64,000 bases of DNA from an uncultured Pantoea sp. (GCA_913775175.1 CAJYKU010000039.1:1-64000), one strand, 5' to 3'. Positions 27,296 to 36,875 are shown, counted from the first letter of the stretch. Program-made: numbers and translations. Notes: generated by a model not told the origin, from the sequence alone.

Positions 27296-27925
27296 TCAGA
27301 AGTAGTGAATATTAATATTAATAATGGCGTCAAACGCATCCGCTCTGACATACTTTTGTGTCGCTTCCAGGCTGGCACTAAAGCGTAATTCATTATCCCC
27401 AGGGTTTAGATACTGATTGTGCATAGTTTTATTAATCGGTATCTGCATACCTCTGCTATCACTAAGACGCAGTCCAACACCCTGTGCGCCATTAAGTTTT
27501 AACAGATCGGAGTTGAATACTACGGTATTGCCAGTAAAGGTTAACGATACAATTTGTTCGCCAGTAGAAAATTGGTTGCCGTCGCTATAACCTGAGTGAC
27601 CAATATCACTTTCATAAGCGTGAGCCCCCATTAAACAATCCTGAAAGCGTAGTGTGAATGTAACACCTGGCGAACGATCTCCCGCATTACGGAAGTTTTT
27701 TACGCTAATCTGACCCAGATCCACCTGTTGATAGGTTGAGTCAACAGATAATGCACAAGGTGTGGTTAACAGCCCGCCGATAAAATGGATTTGTGCTGTC
27801 TCCGGTGAGTTATTTTGCGGCTGAGCAACTGGTTTCGGATTCCAGGCCTGAGTTGTCGCAGAAATAATTAATCCTGCAGTGAGTATGCATCCCTGGGTAA
27901 CTTTGCTTATTACGTTATGTCGCAT
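27296..27925 (-). CDS. Fimbrial minor (tip adaptor) subunit
   Basis: A 209-aa pilin-like protein. The ATG at 27925 has AGGAGA ideally spaced and gives a signal peptide ending near T-T-Q-A; the longer open frame upstream is chaperone-gene sequence in another frame. Pilin features include T-T-P-C-A-L-S, a second Cys in F-Q-D-C-L-M, and a terminal I-N-I-H-Y-F. At 209 aa it is longer than the major subunit, and it carries an extra Pro/Gln/Asn-rich N-terminal segment. Between chaperone and adhesin it is probably a tip-fibrillum adaptor. Confidence 0.85.
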   Translation of the reverse strand: MRHNVISKVTQGCILTAGLIISATTQAWNPKPVAQPQNNSPETAQIHFIGGLLTTPCALSVDSTYQQVDLGQISVKNFRNAGDRSPGVTFTLRFQDCLMGAHAYESDIGHSGYSDGNQFSTGEQIVSLTFTGNTVVFNSDLLKLNGAQGVGLRLSDSRGMQIPINKTMHNQYLNPGDNELRFSASLEATQKYVRADAFDAIININIHYF

Positions 27926-27944
27926 AACTTTCTCCTTATGGCTA

Positions 27945-28694
27945 TTACTGCTCAGCAACTGCGCGACAGTGCACTCCATTCTGACAGCTAAATTTAATCT
28001 CCGGCTGCCCGCCATAATCGTTGATATAACTCACGACGAATTGGTTAGGTACTGTCTCAGACAGCGACACAGTTTCAGTTGACTGAGGGGCGATCATCAC
28101 GGGTTTGAAACTGCTGATATCACCGCCACCCTCCTGATGAAACTTACGCGCCATTTTGCTCAAGGTAATGTAATAGGCAGTAGGGTTTTCGATAGCTAAC
28201 CCACCAGGCTGCTTGTGGAATACCAGCTTAGTTTGCCAAACTTCGCCATCCCTGGGTTTTATCTCTTTAGGTCGATAAAATAATTTTAGTTGTGACTGCA
28301 GCGCAATTTGCATTACGTTGCTTTTATCCGGCCGTGGTGGTATCTCAAGCAAATTAAAATAGAACAGGGTCTCTTTATTTCGCGGTAAAGAAGCAACAGC
28401 TGGTGAAGTTGCTATACGCACCAGACTTTTCTCGCCGCCATTAATACGCTGTAACGGCGGCATTACAATAAGCGGTGAGTGCACTTTTTTGTGTGCATGA
28501 TCTTCCAGCCAGGACTGAGCGAGAAATGGTAATTTTTTGTTATCGTTGGTAATCATAATACTGACAGAACGACTCTCCTCATCGAAAACAATTCGGGTTC
28601 GATCCGGTGTTAACGCTGCAACAGAGGAGAAGCTCACTAATAGACTGGCAAATGCAGCCATGAGTGGTGTTGTTTTTAAAGGAAAGTAAGACAT
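27945..28694 (-). CDS. Periplasmic fimbrial chaperone (PapD family)
   Basis: A 249-aa PapD-like chaperone with a signal peptide ending about residue 27. The family pattern T-R-I-V-F-D-E follows maturation. The conserved Q-S-W-L-E-D lies near residue 60 and P-P-L-Q-R-I near 80. The alternating hydrophobic G1 strand, N-V-M-Q-I-A-L-Q-S-Q-L-K-L-F-Y-R-P, which donates a strand to subunits, lies near 125. It folds pilins and hands them to the usher encoded 19 nt upstream. It ends with a C-terminal Cys pair. Confidence 0.95.
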   Translation of the reverse strand: MSYFPLKTTPLMAAFASLLVSFSSVAALTPDRTRIVFDEESRSVSIMITNDNKKLPFLAQSWLEDHAHKKVHSPLIVMPPLQRINGGEKSLVRIATSPAVASLPRNKETLFYFNLLEIPPRPDKSNVMQIALQSQLKLFYRPKEIKPRDGEVWQTKLVFHKQPGGLAIENPTAYYITLSKMARKFHQEGGGDISSFKPVMIAPQSTETVSLSETVPNQFVVSYINDYGGQPEIKFSCQNGVHCRAVAEQ

Positions 28695-28712
28695 TATTAA
28701 ATTTCCAGTTAA

Positions 28713-31208
28713 TTATTCACATGGTAAAAGAAGCTGAGAAAGTGTCTGGTAATTGCCAGGTATTTTAATTCGGCACTGCTTACCGCCTCCCCAGGCAATA
28801 TCAAGCACTTCTTCTTTCTGTACACCGGTGAGGTACACACTACCGTCGTCGTTCATTACTGCTACTTCACGACCATTCTGACTCATCACTACCGCACCAA
28901 ATGGTGGCGCCTCACCGTTTTGCGTTCTCACTGCAGCAAATAATTTCTCGCCGCGAACCACAGCGAAGTTGCGGTAACCGATAGCACCTTCCGTCAGGGT
29001 GCTTTGGACAACTGAGCGTGTAGCTTCCACATCATTTGCCAGTTTGTTGACATCAATACTGGTAGTAGTGTCGTAATAACTCGCTACGCCCGGAACAACG
29101 CCTACACCAAAGTGGTTAGTTACCACCTTGCCGTTGTTAACCGGAACATCGCTGACATCACCGGTATTAACCATAATGCGCGCACTACCAGCAAAGCCGT
29201 TGCGGTGCAGCGCTGCTCCTTGCATTGTCGCTGTAGCGCCGCCACGCATCGATGCGCTAAGAGATGCATAGCTATCCTGCTGATAAGAAGTGTTAGCAGA
29301 AAGCGTTCCATAAGGAGATTCATACGTGTAATAACTACTGCCCAGTGCTTTACCCCGGTTATTTACGCCAGCATTAATTTGCCAGTTATTGTTGGGTCGG
29401 GAGTAGTCGCTGTAAGACGCCATCTGGGTAATATTGCTGTTTTGCACCTGCATGTTGTAGCCGGCACGCCGTCCCTGGCTCAAAGGCACAGAGATATTTA
29501 ACGTGCCGCCATAGTCTTGCCGCCGGTCGTTATCTTTTGATTTATAACCGCCAAGTGAAATCGATATATCCTGAATCGGACCGATGTTCATCATTTTGCT
29601 CACCGAGAAATCGATGCGCTCCTGAGCTCCCCGGTTCCAGTAGTCCTGATGGCTATAGCTAAGATATGTTGTGAACGCTTTTGCTGGCGTTTCAGAAAAA
29701 AACGTTTTACTGGCACTGATGCTATATCTCTGTTTTTCACGACTGCCATAATCGTCATTATCGCGAGCATAGCGCGCATCAAGATATTGCGACATATCCA
29801 TATATTTGCGCTGGGAAAAGCGATATCCGGCAAAGGTTATCTGGCTGTTATATTCATCAAAACGCTTAGAATATTGCAGCCTCACTGACATACCGTTATT
29901 TCGCGTATGATTTGGCAATGAGGCGGATGAATGAGTGATATCCATCGATATGGCACCAAGCGTGTTCAGGTTGACGCCCACACCAGCATTAAGCGCGTTA
30001 TAATTTCCGCCTAATAGTGCACCACCATAAAGCGACCAGTTATTGCTAAGCCCCCAGGAGATATCAGCCATACCAAAGCCCTGTCCATAAACCCGATGAC
30101 GAGAGTTGGAGGGCATACCTGCTGCCAGGTTATAACGAATTTCTCCCGGGCGGGTCAGATAGGGAATTGATGCTACATCAATGTCATAAGATGTAACCCG
30201 GCCATTATCTTCCTGGATGCGGACATTGATTTTGCCACGTACTGAACTATTGAGATCCTGAATGGCAAACGGGCCTGCAGGCACAGTAGTTTCATAAAGA
30301 ATACGTCCATCCTGGGAGAGCGTAATCTTAGCATTGCCCTGGGCTATACCACGCACCTCTGGTGCAAATCCCTGCAAGCTGGGTGGCAGCATACGCTCGT
30401 CGCTGCGCAAGCTGGCACCCGTCATACGAAATCGACTAAAGATACTGGAATCGTGATAAATCTCACCCATAGCCAGACGAGCGCCCAGCTCCGGCAGCGG
30501 CATAAAGCCATAAATCTGATTCCAGGTGAAACCGCTTTTATTCGTCAGCTTGTTACGTGCGGAGTAAGCCTGGTAGTCAGCGCGTAGTCGTAAACTGCCC
30601 GCATTGGCACCAACAGTGCCATAGCTGCTAAAGCTGTTGTATGAACTATGCGCTTCTCCATTGGCATAACGTTTACCGATTTGTCCGGTAAGATTGTAAT
30701 CCAGCAGTAAGCCTGGAATACCCTGATCCCACTGTTCTGGAGGTGTCCAGTTGGCGTCTTTGTATTTTATCCACGCCTGGGGAATAGTGATCTGCAAAAT
30801 ACCCTGACCAATCTGGTTTGAAATCGCCGCGCCTTTAATATCACTGATATCTGCGCATTGATTACCATTCCAGTAACGTACCTTTTCTCGTGCTTCGGCT
30901 TTCAGTGCCATAGAGCTTACAAGGTCAGCAGGCAGACAAGCGCGCGACATATCTGGTTTTTTCGGGTCGGAGGTAAATACAATAGTACGCTCGCCAACCA
31001 GCGCCTGATTGATTTTGACATCGAGCAGATACTCACCCGGCATGATATAGCCATCATGGGAAAATCGGCTCAAATCAATACGGCTGCGATCGTTGATATC
31101 TAATAAATATGTATTGAATTCCGTTTCCGCGATGACCTCATCAGGCTTACAAAATGATAAGCCAATACATACCGCCAGCAATTTTCTTTTCGAATCCATG
31201 GATATCAT
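28713..31208 (-). CDS. Fimbrial outer-membrane usher (FimD/PapC family)
   Basis: An 831-aa usher, the outer-membrane pore through which subunits are assembled. After the signal peptide it begins with the N-terminal chaperone-binding domain (E-F-N-T-Y-L-L-D). The 24-strand barrel and plug follow (G-N-A-K-I-T-L-S-Q-D-G-R-I-L-Y-E marks the plug region near residue 290), then two C-terminal domains with the terminal Cys pair of the family (K-Q-C-R-I near 812 and L-L-P-C-E at the end). Either ATG 31208 or ATG 31199 could start it; neither has a clear SD. A 74-nt gap separates it from the upstream pilin gene. Confidence 0.96.
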   Translation of the reverse strand: MISMDSKRKLLAVCIGLSFCKPDEVIAETEFNTYLLDINDRSRIDLSRFSHDGYIMPGEYLLDVKINQALVGERTIVFTSDPKKPDMSRACLPADLVSSMALKAEAREKVRYWNGNQCADISDIKGAAISNQIGQGILQITIPQAWIKYKDANWTPPEQWDQGIPGLLLDYNLTGQIGKRYANGEAHSSYNSFSSYGTVGANAGSLRLRADYQAYSARNKLTNKSGFTWNQIYGFMPLPELGARLAMGEIYHDSSIFSRFRMTGASLRSDERMLPPSLQGFAPEVRGIAQGNAKITLSQDGRILYETTVPAGPFAIQDLNSSVRGKINVRIQEDNGRVTSYDIDVASIPYLTRPGEIRYNLAAGMPSNSRHRVYGQGFGMADISWGLSNNWSLYGGALLGGNYNALNAGVGVNLNTLGAISMDITHSSASLPNHTRNNGMSVRLQYSKRFDEYNSQITFAGYRFSQRKYMDMSQYLDARYARDNDDYGSREKQRYSISASKTFFSETPAKAFTTYLSYSHQDYWNRGAQERIDFSVSKMMNIGPIQDISISLGGYKSKDNDRRQDYGGTLNISVPLSQGRRAGYNMQVQNSNITQMASYSDYSRPNNNWQINAGVNNRGKALGSSYYTYESPYGTLSANTSYQQDSYASLSASMRGGATATMQGAALHRNGFAGSARIMVNTGDVSDVPVNNGKVVTNHFGVGVVPGVASYYDTTTSIDVNKLANDVEATRSVVQSTLTEGAIGYRNFAVVRGEKLFAAVRTQNGEAPPFGAVVMSQNGREVAVMNDDGSVYLTGVQKEEVLDIAWGGGKQCRIKIPGNYQTLSQLLLPCE

Positions 31209-31282
31209 AGAAGTATTCGCTTATTCCAGATAACTTGCAGCAGATTGCTATACTAATAACCAGCGCCTGTCTGACTTGTTAG

Positions 31283-31819
31283 TTATATGTACCGTAGTGT
31301 TAATTGTGCTGTGCTACTAAATTCTCCAGCGCCAACCCACTTGCTATAAATATGCAGACTGGTGTTCAGGGTTATTTTATTTTCGCTTGAAATAAGTGAA
31401 TCGATATTCACACTAGAACCCGGAGAAATAGTGCGGTTATCTTTGTCAGATATCTCAATAGCAACACCTTTCGCATCTCCACTAACGGCTAGCATGCGTG
31501 AATCGTACTGACTTGGTGTTCCGCTTAACTGCGCAACAACCGAGCGACTTTTTAATAACTCAGCATCGCAATTTTCCAACTTTAATGTAAAATTTTTGTT
31601 ACTATCCATAATGCGGCTACTGCGAGTATTAAACTCCCGACGCGCAGAAACTCGTCCAAAATTAATAGTTTGATCCTTACTCTCGCTGGAAATACCACAG
31701 GCCGCTGAATAAATCGACCCGCTAAGAGTAAGCTTTCCCTCCTGCACCTTTTCAGCCTGAGACGTTCTGATTAGCAGGAATGTAAAGAGGAGTAGTACCA
31801 TCTTCCACGCTTTGAACAT
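31283..31819 (-). CDS. Fimbrial subunit (minor, second gene of operon)
   Basis: A 178-aa pilin-like protein with a signal peptide (MFKAWKMVLLLFTFLLI..., cut near SQA). First Cys at S-A-A-C-G-I, second at L-E-N-C-D-A, and the terminal L-T-L-R-Y-I fit type-1/pi pilins. It lies between the putative major pilin and the usher. In Mrp- and Pap-like operons this position holds the anchor/terminator subunit, which is the likely role. Confidence 0.87.
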   Translation of the reverse strand: MFKAWKMVLLLFTFLLIRTSQAEKVQEGKLTLSGSIYSAACGISSESKDQTINFGRVSARREFNTRSSRIMDSNKNFTLKLENCDAELLKSRSVVAQLSGTPSQYDSRMLAVSGDAKGVAIEISDKDNRTISPGSSVNIDSLISSENKITLNTSLHIYSKWVGAGEFSSTAQLTLRYI

Positions 31820-31891
31820 CGTTTTTACCTTTGCGTTTAAATTGAGTGATGAATGTCATCACTCAATAACAGATGAGACCGAAAAGGAGTG

Positions 31892-32407
31892 TTAGTTATA
31901 AGCCAACCTGAATTGCGCGAAGCTCTGAAAATTTCCTGGTGTTACCGTTCCAGTTGTTTTCTTGAGGGCAGCCTGCAGACGCAGCACGCTATCTCCTTCT
32001 GAAATTGAAATATCATTTGATGGATCGCCTAACTTAATTTGATTCTGGTTGGAATCCATCAGCATTATGCCTGCGCCTGCTGCACGCCCGGACATCAGTG
32101 CCAGCAGCGTAGAATCATTACTATCACCTGTCCCGGTGAAGGTTATTTTCACTTTATTTTTAGTGCCGTCACAATCTTTTAAATTGATTGAAAAAGGAAC
32201 CGGGTTCGACGTTCCATTATTGGTGATAAGGCTGGCGCTGATACTTCCCATCTCTACCGTTTGATCAACAGAATCAGGGGCAATACTACATGCTCCGCTA
32301 TTAATCTCACCATTAAACGTGATTTTTCCGCCGCCTTCAGTTGCGCTTGCCTGGAAACTGGTCACACCAACAGCAAGGAGTGCTGCTATAATTGCTTTTT
32401 TTCGCAT
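31892..32407 (-). CDS. Major fimbrial subunit (pilin)
   Basis: A 171-aa pilin, first gene of the operon and so the probable shaft subunit. The signal peptide ends at Q-A-S-A. The mature protein has the G-G-x-I-x-F-x-G-E-I-x-x-G-A-C-S-I start and a second Cys at L-K-D-C-D-G, plus a C-terminal F-R-L-A-Y-N. The ATG at 32407 has AGGAC 7 nt upstream. A 72-nt gap to the next gene would allow mRNA processing that favours this subunit. Confidence 0.9.
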   Translation of the reverse strand: MRKKAIIAALLAVGVTSFQASATEGGGKITFNGEINSGACSIAPDSVDQTVEMGSISASLITNNGTSNPVPFSINLKDCDGTKNKVKITFTGTGDSNDSTLLALMSGRAAGAGIMLMDSNQNQIKLGDPSNDISISEGDSVLRLQAALKKTTGTVTPGNFQSFAQFRLAYN

Positions 32408-32576
32408 AATAAAGTCCTGAAATGATCTGCATGATTTAACAATTTCATTGTCTCTTACTGCCGAGAGCAGAGTCAGAATAATTAAAAAAAATCTGCAGAT
32501 GAATTTCCATTCAGTAAATAACTTATTTCCACCACATAGCTAACCAGCAGGAAATATAGTTTTTCCTCTAAGAAAA

Positions 32577-32605
32577 TTAACACATAGCGCTTTATCTGAC
32601 ATAAT
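32577..32605 (+). promoter_or_regulatory. Sigma-70 promoter for the FKBP-fold gene
   Basis: TTAACA (32577-32582) and CATAAT (32600-32605) are separated by exactly 17 bp, each one mismatch from consensus. Transcription would start near 32612, about 40 nt ahead of the GTG start at 32652. The same 244-bp A+T-rich gap must contain the divergent fimbrial promoter, for which I see no clear boxes. Confidence 0.6.
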
Positions 32606-32651
32606 TTACGTTGCTATTTGGCTGTATCGATATAAGCGGGAGATATTTCCA

Positions 32652-33758
32652 GTGTCGTTAAAAATAAAAATAGTGTTGCCTCTTTTGGCGTTTCCGCTAC
32701 TATGTAATGCAGATGAATTTACCTGGGCTAAGCCGCAACATACTGCGACTGTTAGTAATTTTGATGAGTCGCGCTTTCTGCCAGCACCGCGTACCGATAA
32801 TTCAGAAAACAGGAAAACGCTCTCTTCCGCTTCCAGGCCCAAACCTAAACCGGTGCAAAAAAAGCCATCGCGGAATAATAAAGATACCAAACTGATCACC
32901 TTACAGCGTGACATGACCCGGCAGCAGCAAGCCGCCAGTCAAGAGATTGAGCAACTTAATACTAAAATTGCTGCGCTTCAGGCTCAGCTTATTCTGCAAA
33001 AACGCGAAACACTTTTTTCAGCTTACTCATTTTCGCCAGCTGTCGCAGCAGCCCTACATGCCACTACAGCGCTGTTTCTTCCCGCCCCCGCCTCTAAAGC
33101 GGTCTATCTGCGCGCTGATCCGGGATCGTCAGCTTCCGCTGTCGCAGAGGATAAGCTCACCGATTACGCCACTGGCGTGATGATTGGAAAAAATATCACC
33201 TTAATGCAGCAACGGAATAAGTTACTTAACATCCCAACTGATCGGGACGCAATATTTACCGGCATTGAGGACTACCTGAATAATCGTACCCGTGTTGCTG
33301 AAAATCAGTTGCTGGAGCGTATTGAAGAGAGAGAGATCAATCTGCAAGATGCCACGGAAGCTCTGGCGTGGCGGCATCGCCAGGCGGGCGCAAAATTTAC
33401 TGAAAAATTTATTAAACGCACAGGAGTACATCGGTCACCCGCAGGGTTTTATTACAAACTGGATAAAAGGGGTAAAGGCAGGCTGGCAGCAAACAATATT
33501 GTTGATATCCGCGTAGCCGAAAAACTCATCGATGGTACTGTAGTCAATGATATGAATCGCACTGGTGCCATCATTTCCCAGCATCTTAATGCATACCCTC
33601 CACTGTTCAGAGAAGCGATTGAACACACCGGTAAGGGAGGCGTGATCACCATGCTGGTTCCACCTGAACTGGCATATGGTGATAGTGGTCAGCCCCCTGT
33701 CATTCCGCCAGGCGCAACAATTCTCTATACACTCAGCGTGCTGGACGTTAAAGCATAG
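32652..33758 (+). CDS. Exported FKBP-fold protein with coiled coil (PPIase-like)
   Basis: A 368-aa protein starting at GTG 32652 (GGGAG 10 nt upstream). A signal peptide is cut near residue 20 (L-C-N-A). Then come a Lys/Pro-rich low-complexity stretch (about 55-77), a coiled coil (about 78-118), an FkpA/Mip-type helical dimerisation region (about 165-245) and a C-terminal FKBP domain (about 265-368). The end is well conserved: P-P-E-L-A-Y-G, then I-P-P-G-A-T and L-D-V-K. The catalytic-pocket positions are not: VxYxG is V-D-I-R-V-A-E and VIPGW is A-Y-P-P-L-F. Prolyl isomerase activity is therefore doubtful and a chaperone role more likely. Its divergence from the fimbrial operon suggests, but does not prove, a link. 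Confidence 0.85.
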   Translation: MSLKIKIVLPLLAFPLLCNADEFTWAKPQHTATVSNFDESRFLPAPRTDNSENRKTLSSASRPKPKPVQKKPSRNNKDTKLITLQRDMTRQQQAASQEIEQLNTKIAALQAQLILQKRETLFSAYSFSPAVAAALHATTALFLPAPASKAVYLRADPGSSASAVAEDKLTDYATGVMIGKNITLMQQRNKLLNIPTDRDAIFTGIEDYLNNRTRVAENQLLERIEEREINLQDATEALAWRHRQAGAKFTEKFIKRTGVHRSPAGFYYKLDKRGKGRLAANNIVDIRVAEKLIDGTVVNDMNRTGAIISQHLNAYPPLFREAIEHTGKGGVITMLVPPELAYGDSGQPPVIPPGATILYTLSVLDVKA

Positions 33759-33966
33759 CCAGCCAACATAGCGCATCACATTTAACATAACGGATGCGAT
33801 GCTGCACTACCCGACTGCTTTTTACTGACTAAATACTTCCGTAAACGTAACCTTGTCGTGACCTCTGTTGCTGAATTAACACCGCCAGCGCGGTTAAATC
33901 CGGATGATGTGGCGCTGCTACACTCAGTGCTGGCGCAACGCTCACTACTACAAGGCGAATTATACT

Positions 33967-34848
33967 ATGTCAGAGAATCAGTATCAGCCCGCTAAAGTCT
34001 GGAGTTGGGAACCAGATGCCAGAGGTAATGGCGCAAAAACTAACCGCCCTCATGCCGGCGCGACTCATGAACAGGATCTGCCAGTGGGCCAGCATCCACT
34101 CCAGCTCTATTCCCTGGGAACGCCAAATGGTCAGAAAGTAACCATTCTGCTTGAGGAGTTGCTGGCTACAGGTGTAAGCGCAGCTGAGTATGACGCCTGG
34201 CTTATCCGTATTGGCGATGGCGACCAGTTCTCCAGTGGCTTTGTTGATGTAAATCCAAACTCCAAAATTCCGGCACTGCTGGACCGCTCAGTTACACCAC
34301 CACAGCGCGTTTTTGAATCCGGCAATATTCTGCTCTATTTGGCAGATAAGTTTGGCTGCTTTATTCCAGAGGATCTGGCCGGGCGTACCGAGACGCTGAA
34401 CTGGCTGTTCTGGCTTCAGGGCTCCGCGCCTTTCCTTGGTGGTGGCTTCGGGCACTTTTATCACTATGCACCCGAAAAAGTTGAATATGCTATCAACCGC
34501 TTTACGCTGGAAGCGAAACGTCAACTGGATGTACTGGATCGTAAGCTTGCCAGCCACCGGTTTCTGGCAGGCGACGCCTATACCATTGCCGATATCGCCA
34601 CCTGGCCATGGTATGGCAATCTGGTACTGAACGATCTTTATGGCGCAGCCGAATTCCTGGATGTGCAATCCTATAAACATGTGGTGCGCTGGGCACAGGA
34701 AATTGCCGAACGTCCGGCGGTGATCCGCGGGCGTAAAGTTAATCGCGCGTTTGGCGCAGATCCACAGGATCAGCTGCTGGAGCGCCATGACGCCAGCGAT
34801 TTTGAAAATAACACCGAAGATAAACGTCAGGCACGAGGAGACAAGTAA
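33967..34848 (+). CDS. yghU: Glutathione S-transferase-like disulfide-bond reductase YghU
   Basis: A 293-aa protein matching E. coli YghU over its whole length from the ATG at 33967 (M-S-E-N-Q-Y-Q-P-A-K-V-W). The upstream extension of the frame is not homologous. The N-terminal thioredoxin-like domain includes L-Y-S-L-G-T-P-N-G-Q-K-V-T and the cis-Pro region N-S-K-I-P-A-L. The C-terminal helical domain includes F-G-H-F-Y-H-Y-A-P. YghU binds two glutathiones and reduces disulfides such as hydroxyethyl disulfide. Its stop overlaps the start of the next gene, so the two are co-translated. Confidence 0.96.
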   Translation: MSENQYQPAKVWSWEPDARGNGAKTNRPHAGATHEQDLPVGQHPLQLYSLGTPNGQKVTILLEELLATGVSAAEYDAWLIRIGDGDQFSSGFVDVNPNSKIPALLDRSVTPPQRVFESGNILLYLADKFGCFIPEDLAGRTETLNWLFWLQGSAPFLGGGFGHFYHYAPEKVEYAINRFTLEAKRQLDVLDRKLASHRFLAGDAYTIADIATWPWYGNLVLNDLYGAAEFLDVQSYKHVVRWAQEIAERPAVIRGRKVNRAFGADPQDQLLERHDASDFENNTEDKRQARGDK

Positions 34849-35138
34849 TGGCTGCCTATGTCGTAATGATCAAAGATCAGACGCTGGATAAAGATGAGCT
34901 GGCAATCTACTCACAAAAAGCTGGCGCCGCACGCGGTGACCATCAAATTAATCCGCTGGCCTTTTATGGCGAGCAGGAGGTGCTGGAGGGAGCCGATGCC
35001 GAAGGCGTGGTTGTGCTGGAATTCACTGATATGGATGCCGCGCGCGCCTGGTATCACAGCCCGGCTTATCAGGAAGCGAAAGCGCATCGTGTTAAAGGCG
35101 CCAGCTATCGCGTTATTCTGGTAAACGGCGTAGCCTGA
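34848..35138 (+). CDS. DUF1330 family small protein
   Basis: A 96-aa protein with the DUF1330 ferredoxin-like alpha+beta pattern: A-Y-V-V-M-I near the start, a Gly/Glu strand V-V-V-L-E-F in the middle, then W-Y-H-S-P-A-Y-Q, the most typical family motif. GAGGAG lies upstream of the ATG at 34848, which overlaps the yghU stop (TAATG). Function of the family is largely unknown; co-translation with yghU hints at a redox or detoxification role. Confidence 0.9.
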   Translation: MAAYVVMIKDQTLDKDELAIYSQKAGAARGDHQINPLAFYGEQEVLEGADAEGVVVLEFTDMDAARAWYHSPAYQEAKAHRVKGASYRVILVNGVA

Positions 35139-35148
35139 TGCTGGCATG

Positions 35149-35188
35149 GAGCAGAGATCGGCATCAATTGCCGCTCTCTGCTCTGTTT
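35149..35188 (+). terminator. Intrinsic terminator of yghU-DUF1330 operon
   Basis: A long hairpin pairs GAGCAGAGA (35149-35157) with TCTCTGCTC (35175-35183), extended inside by CGGC/GCCG, and is followed by TGTTTACC. It lies 10 nt after the DUF1330 stop in the convergent gap with the MFS gene. The near-perfect symmetry could serve both strands. Confidence 0.65.
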
Positions 35189-35215
35189 ACCTGCTGGCGA
35201 TTTCAGAAAACGTTG

Positions 35216-36457
35216 TCAGACACTGTTCTCACTCTCCAGCTTTTGTCGTTTGCGCAGATGCGGAAATAGCGTCATCCAGACCGCGACAACAACCAGCGTG
35301 CCAATACCGCCCAGCGCAGCCGCTGGCACCGCACCCAGCCATGCAGCCAGTATACCGGACTCAAACTCGCCCAGCTGATTAGACGTATTGATAAAAATAG
35401 CGTTCACTGCGTTGACACGCCCACGCATCTCATCAGGCGTATCAAGCTGTACCAGCGCACCACGAATCACCATGCTTACCATATCAAAACCGCCAAGCGC
35501 TGCCAGCGCCAGCAGCGATAGCCAGAGCTGTGTAGAGAGAGCAAACAGTAGCGTCGCCAGCCCAAAGCCCGCAACAGATCCAAACATGATCATACCGACA
35601 TGCTTCTCCAGCTTATTGCGGCTGAGCCAGATCCCCACCAGCAGGGCGCCTGCAGAGGGCGCTCCGCGCAGCAGCCCCAGTCCCCAGGGGCCGGTATGCA
35701 GAATATCCTGAGCAAAGATCGGCAACAGTGCCGTTGCCCCACCCAGCAATACCGCAAAGAGATCCAGGGAAATTACGCCAAGTACATCTTTGCGCTCACG
35801 AATAAAACGTACCCCGGCAAACAGAGTATTCAGATTCATCGGCATACGTGACTGCGGTGGTCGCTCATAACGCAAACGACTAATCAGCACTATTGAGAAG
35901 AGGTAAAAGAGTGCGGATACGCCATATACCACTTCGGGGCCGGCGACATAGAGTATTCCACCCAGTGTCGGTCCCACAATTACAGCAGCCTGTCCGCCAA
36001 CAGAGCTGGCAGCCATGGCACGCGCAAGAATGGGTGGCGGCACCAGCGCAGGCAGCATAGAGGTGATTGCCGGCCATTCCAGCGCTTTTGCCACCGAAAT
36101 CAGAAATACCAGTCCCCAGATTTCTATGCGCCCCGCCCACTGCATCAGCGTCAGCGCTACCAGCCCCAGCAGCGCCACCCACTCAATCAGCTGACCCGCA
36201 AGCACGATGCGGCGACGATCGCGCTGATCGGCCAGATGTCCGGCTGGCAGCGCCAGCAGCACCGAAGGTAAAAACTGCATTAATCCAATCATGCCGAGCG
36301 CCAGAGCACTATGGGTCAACGCATAGATTTGCCAGCTCACTGCCACTGAAAACATCTGAAAGCCAAATGACGAGCAGGTGCGTGCCAGCCAGAAAGCGAC
36401 AAACGAGCGATGCCGTAGCAGCGACTCATCTGCGGCGGATATTGTTGTACCTGTCAT
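35216..36457 (-). CDS. MFS transporter, EntS-like (MFS_3)
   Basis: A 413-aa major facilitator with 12 predicted membrane helices. The loop 2-3 motif is G-H-L-A-D-Q-R-D-R-R-R, and a second D-E-M-R-G-R-V-N-A motif lies near 350, typical of the MFS_3/EntS group. EntS exports enterobactin, but no siderophore genes are nearby, so the substrate is unassigned. The ATG at 36457 follows AGGATGGGA. It is convergent with the yghU operon and its C-terminus is short and basic/acidic. Confidence 0.88.
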   Translation of the reverse strand: MTGTTISAADESLLRHRSFVAFWLARTCSSFGFQMFSVAVSWQIYALTHSALALGMIGLMQFLPSVLLALPAGHLADQRDRRRIVLAGQLIEWVALLGLVALTLMQWAGRIEIWGLVFLISVAKALEWPAITSMLPALVPPPILARAMAASSVGGQAAVIVGPTLGGILYVAGPEVVYGVSALFYLFSIVLISRLRYERPPQSRMPMNLNTLFAGVRFIRERKDVLGVISLDLFAVLLGGATALLPIFAQDILHTGPWGLGLLRGAPSAGALLVGIWLSRNKLEKHVGMIMFGSVAGFGLATLLFALSTQLWLSLLALAALGGFDMVSMVIRGALVQLDTPDEMRGRVNAVNAIFINTSNQLGEFESGILAAWLGAVPAAALGGIGTLVVVAVWMTLFPHLRKRQKLESENSV

Positions 36458-36875
36458 TAAATCCCATCCTGAAATGAAAAATCGATTAGCACTGTTGTAC
36501 TAATCTGGTCAGAGACTGATCAGCAGCTCCCGTTATCGTTTTGTCAGTCTGAGAGTGCGCTATCTTCACTTTGCAGGCAATGGCTGGTTGTGCGCTTTCG
36601 GCGTATCCGTGATGGATTTTCAGATAAAATCCAGAAGAGATATATATATCGTGCCAGCTATTAATATTCTCTGAAAACATAGAGTTTTATAGCAATCAGA
36701 ATTTAAATCTTAATTAACCCTGGCAAAAACAGGTATATTTCGACATCAGAGAAGATTAAAAAAGGATGATTTGCGCCTGCAAATCGATCTATATTATCCA
36801 TCCAGGAGTCAAACGCTAAACTTGTATTTATAATAAATCATATCAATCTGATTAATACTTTTTTTGCAGAGATAC
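36458..36875. other. A+T-rich intergenic region with one palindrome
   Basis: The 418-bp gap holds no supported gene; a 64-codon minus-strand frame here has no SD site and is rejected. The region carries promoters for the flanking divergent genes, but none is clear. One inverted repeat is visible, GGATTTT/AAAATCC (36614-36620 with 36626-36632, 5-nt loop), which may be a regulator site. Confidence 0.5.

Noticed and set aside
32606-32914. 102-codon minus-strand frame at the FKBP gene start
   Set aside because: Antisense to the FKBP gene signal peptide and promoter, with no SD or recognisable product.
36486-36680. 64-codon minus-strand frame in the gap after the MFS gene
   Set aside because: No SD, no family pattern, and it contains the GGATTTT palindrome.
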